The position numbers and the translations under genes are program-made. The notes below the pieces were generated by a model. It ran no database searches, had not been told where the DNA came from, and saw only the letters and a list, made by a program, of their open reading frames with translations. Positions 62,906 to 64,000 of a stretch of DNA of 64,000 nt are shown here, one piece after another; the first letter of the stretch is position 1; each line of letters opens with the position of its first letter. This DNA comes from Buchnera aphidicola (Mindarus japonicus) (GTDB lineage: Bacteria; Pseudomonadota; Gammaproteobacteria; Enterobacterales; Enterobacteriaceae), in contig NZ_CP135030.1 of the NCBI RefSeq assembly GCF_039393905.1, positions 434,001 to 498,000 on the forward strand. The letters run 5' to 3'.

Positions 62906-63937
62906 TTGATATTTTCTCAATTAATACTAAATTGGTATCATTTAAACGGAAGAAAAAATTTACCTTGGCAAAAAAAAAGCACTCCATATAGAATATGGAT
63001 TTCAGAAATTATGTTACAACAAACTAAAGTAAAAACTGTAATTCCTTATTTTAAAAAATTTATAAAAGCATTTCCGACTGTTAATAAACTAGCTACAGCT
63101 AACTTGAATCAAATATTATATTTCTGGAGTGGATTAGGATACTATACACGAGCAAAAAATTTATATAGATCTGCTAAATTAATAAAAAAACAACACAATG
63201 GAATTTTTCCAGATAACTTTCCAAGTATAATAAAATTACCAGGAATAGGAAGAACTACTGCTGGCGCTATTTTATCTCTATCTTTTGGATTTAATTTTTC
63301 TATATTAGATGGAAATGTTAAACGAATTCTTCTTAGATACTTCTATTTTAATTCAATGATTTCAAATAGAAAAATAGAAATAAAATTATGGTTTTTAATA
63401 CAAAAAATCACCCCCTTATATCATACTCGTCAATTTAACCAAGGTTTAATGGATATTGGATCCATTATATGTAAACCTAAAAAACCAAAATGTTATATTT
63501 GTCCTCTATCATTAGAATGCTATTCATATAAAAATAATAGTTTTTTTGAAAAAAAAATCAAAAAAAAATTAATTGTTAACCCAAAAAAATATTTTTTTTT
63601 AATTATTAAATTCAATATATTTACAATTTTAAAAAAAATAAATTCTAAAAAAATTTGGGGAGATTTATTTTCTTTTCCAATTTTTAAAACAGAAATAGAA
63701 ATAGAAAAATGGATAGAAAAAAATAATATAAAAATAATAAAAAAAGAAAAAAAAAGTAATTTTGTCCATACTTTTACACATTTTAAAATTAAAATTTTTC
63801 CAATATTTTTTTTTATTTCAAAAAAATTTGATTTATTGGATACACAAAATTATATTTGGTATAATACAGAACAACCAATACATGTAGGAACTCCTAAACC
63901 TGTTGAAAAAATATTAAAAAAATATTTTTTAAATTAA
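62906..63937 (+). CDS. mutY: A/G-specific adenine DNA glycosylase
   Basis: MutY removes adenine mispaired with 8-oxoguanine, preventing G:C to T:A changes. The catalytic Glu34 (SEIMLQQT), the helix-hairpin-helix LPGIGRTTAG with Asp135 in ILDGNVKR, and the 4Fe-4S ligands with spacing C-x6-C-x2-C-x5-C (CKPKKPKCYICPLSLEC) are all intact. The C-terminal 8-oxoG recognition domain is present but diverged. Length is 343 against 350. The start is TTG with AAGGA upstream. Confidence 0.96.
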   Translation: MIFSQLILNWYHLNGRKNLPWQKKSTPYRIWISEIMLQQTKVKTVIPYFKKFIKAFPTVNKLATANLNQILYFWSGLGYYTRAKNLYRSAKLIKKQHNGIFPDNFPSIIKLPGIGRTTAGAILSLSFGFNFSILDGNVKRILLRYFYFNSMISNRKIEIKLWFLIQKITPLYHTRQFNQGLMDIGSIICKPKKPKCYICPLSLECYSYKNNSFFEKKIKKKLIVNPKKYFFLIIKFNIFTILKKINSKKIWGDLFSFPIFKTEIEIEKWIEKNNIKIIKKEKKSNFVHTFTHFKIKIFPIFFFISKKFDLLDTQNYIWYNTEQPIHVGTPKPVEKILKKYFLN

Positions 63938-63962
63938 CTTAAAAATAAAAAAAAGAAATTAT

Positions 63963-64000
63963 ATGTCAAAAAAAATATTCTGTTATTACTATAAACAAAA
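63963..64000 (+). CDS. yggX: YggX family Fe(II)-trafficking protein, 5' end only
   Basis: The last 38 bases open a frame MSKKIFCYYYKQ that runs off the window. It matches the start of E. coli YggX (MSRTIFC), including the conserved Cys7 important for iron-sulfur protection, and mutY-yggX is the E. coli order. The spacer from mutY is 25 bp. Only 12 codons are visible, so the call rests on these and on synteny. Confidence 0.75.
   Translation, partial: MSKKIFCYYYKQ

Overview
The window is a contiguous piece of chromosome from a highly reduced, very AT-rich gamma-proteobacterial endosymbiont, almost certainly Buchnera aphidicola or a very close relative. Every protein gene has a clear Escherichia coli counterpart of nearly the same length and in largely the same local order, but most intervening E. 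coli genes are missing, spacers are almost pure A/T, and proteins are rich in Lys, Asn and Ile. The most diagnostic feature is the rRNA layout: aroE, tRNA-Glu, 23S and 5S form one unit with no 16S gene attached, the known split-operon arrangement of Buchnera.

Layout. 1-12.7 kb: proteostasis block tig-clpP-clpX-lon, then queC (broken in a poly-A tract), the heterodimeric ABC exporter mdlA-mdlB, the 4.5S SRP RNA (ffs), dnaX (interrupted at a 16-A tract but open beyond it in another frame) and ybaB. 12.8-18.7 kb: htpG, adk, tRNA-Arg(UCU), folD, cysS, ybeD, cspE. 18.8-23.2 kb: 5S, 23S, tRNA-Glu and aroE on the minus strand, with a strong-looking rRNA promoter between aroE and tRNA-Glu. 23.3-24.8 kb: def-fmt. 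24.9-38.6 kb: the alpha, spc and S10 ribosomal protein operons on the minus strand, with hairpin terminators visible at the ends of the alpha, spc and S10 units. 39-44.5 kb: the str operon (rpsL-rpsG-fusA-tufA) preceded by tusDCB. 45-50.2 kb: tsgA-like transporter, trpS, rpe, aroB, aroK. 50.5-55.6 kb: tRNA-Ser(GGA), deoB-deoD, ansA, nfuA, bioH. 55.7-64 kb: ssb, dusA, dnaB, gshB, yqgF, hemW, trmB, mutY and the first codons of yggX at the right edge.

Functionally this is a core-genome window: translation machinery, protein quality control, replication (dnaB, dnaX, ssb), tRNA modification (tus, dus, trmB, queC), shikimate pathway enzymes (aroE, aroB, aroK) feeding aromatic amino acid supply, folate/formyl-Met metabolism (folD, fmt, def), nucleoside salvage (deoB, deoD), glutathione (gshB) and Fe-S handling (nfuA, mutY, hemW).

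I found no mobile elements, CRISPR arrays, phage genes or accessory islands, and no candidate for an undescribed multi-gene system. The most interesting signals are sequence-level: two genes (dnaX, queC) whose reading frames break exactly at long poly-A tracts and are both repaired by one extra A, a FolD C-terminus that runs antisense into the end of cysS, a terminator-like hairpin in the rpsJ leader, and several long perfect inverted repeats at gene ends.
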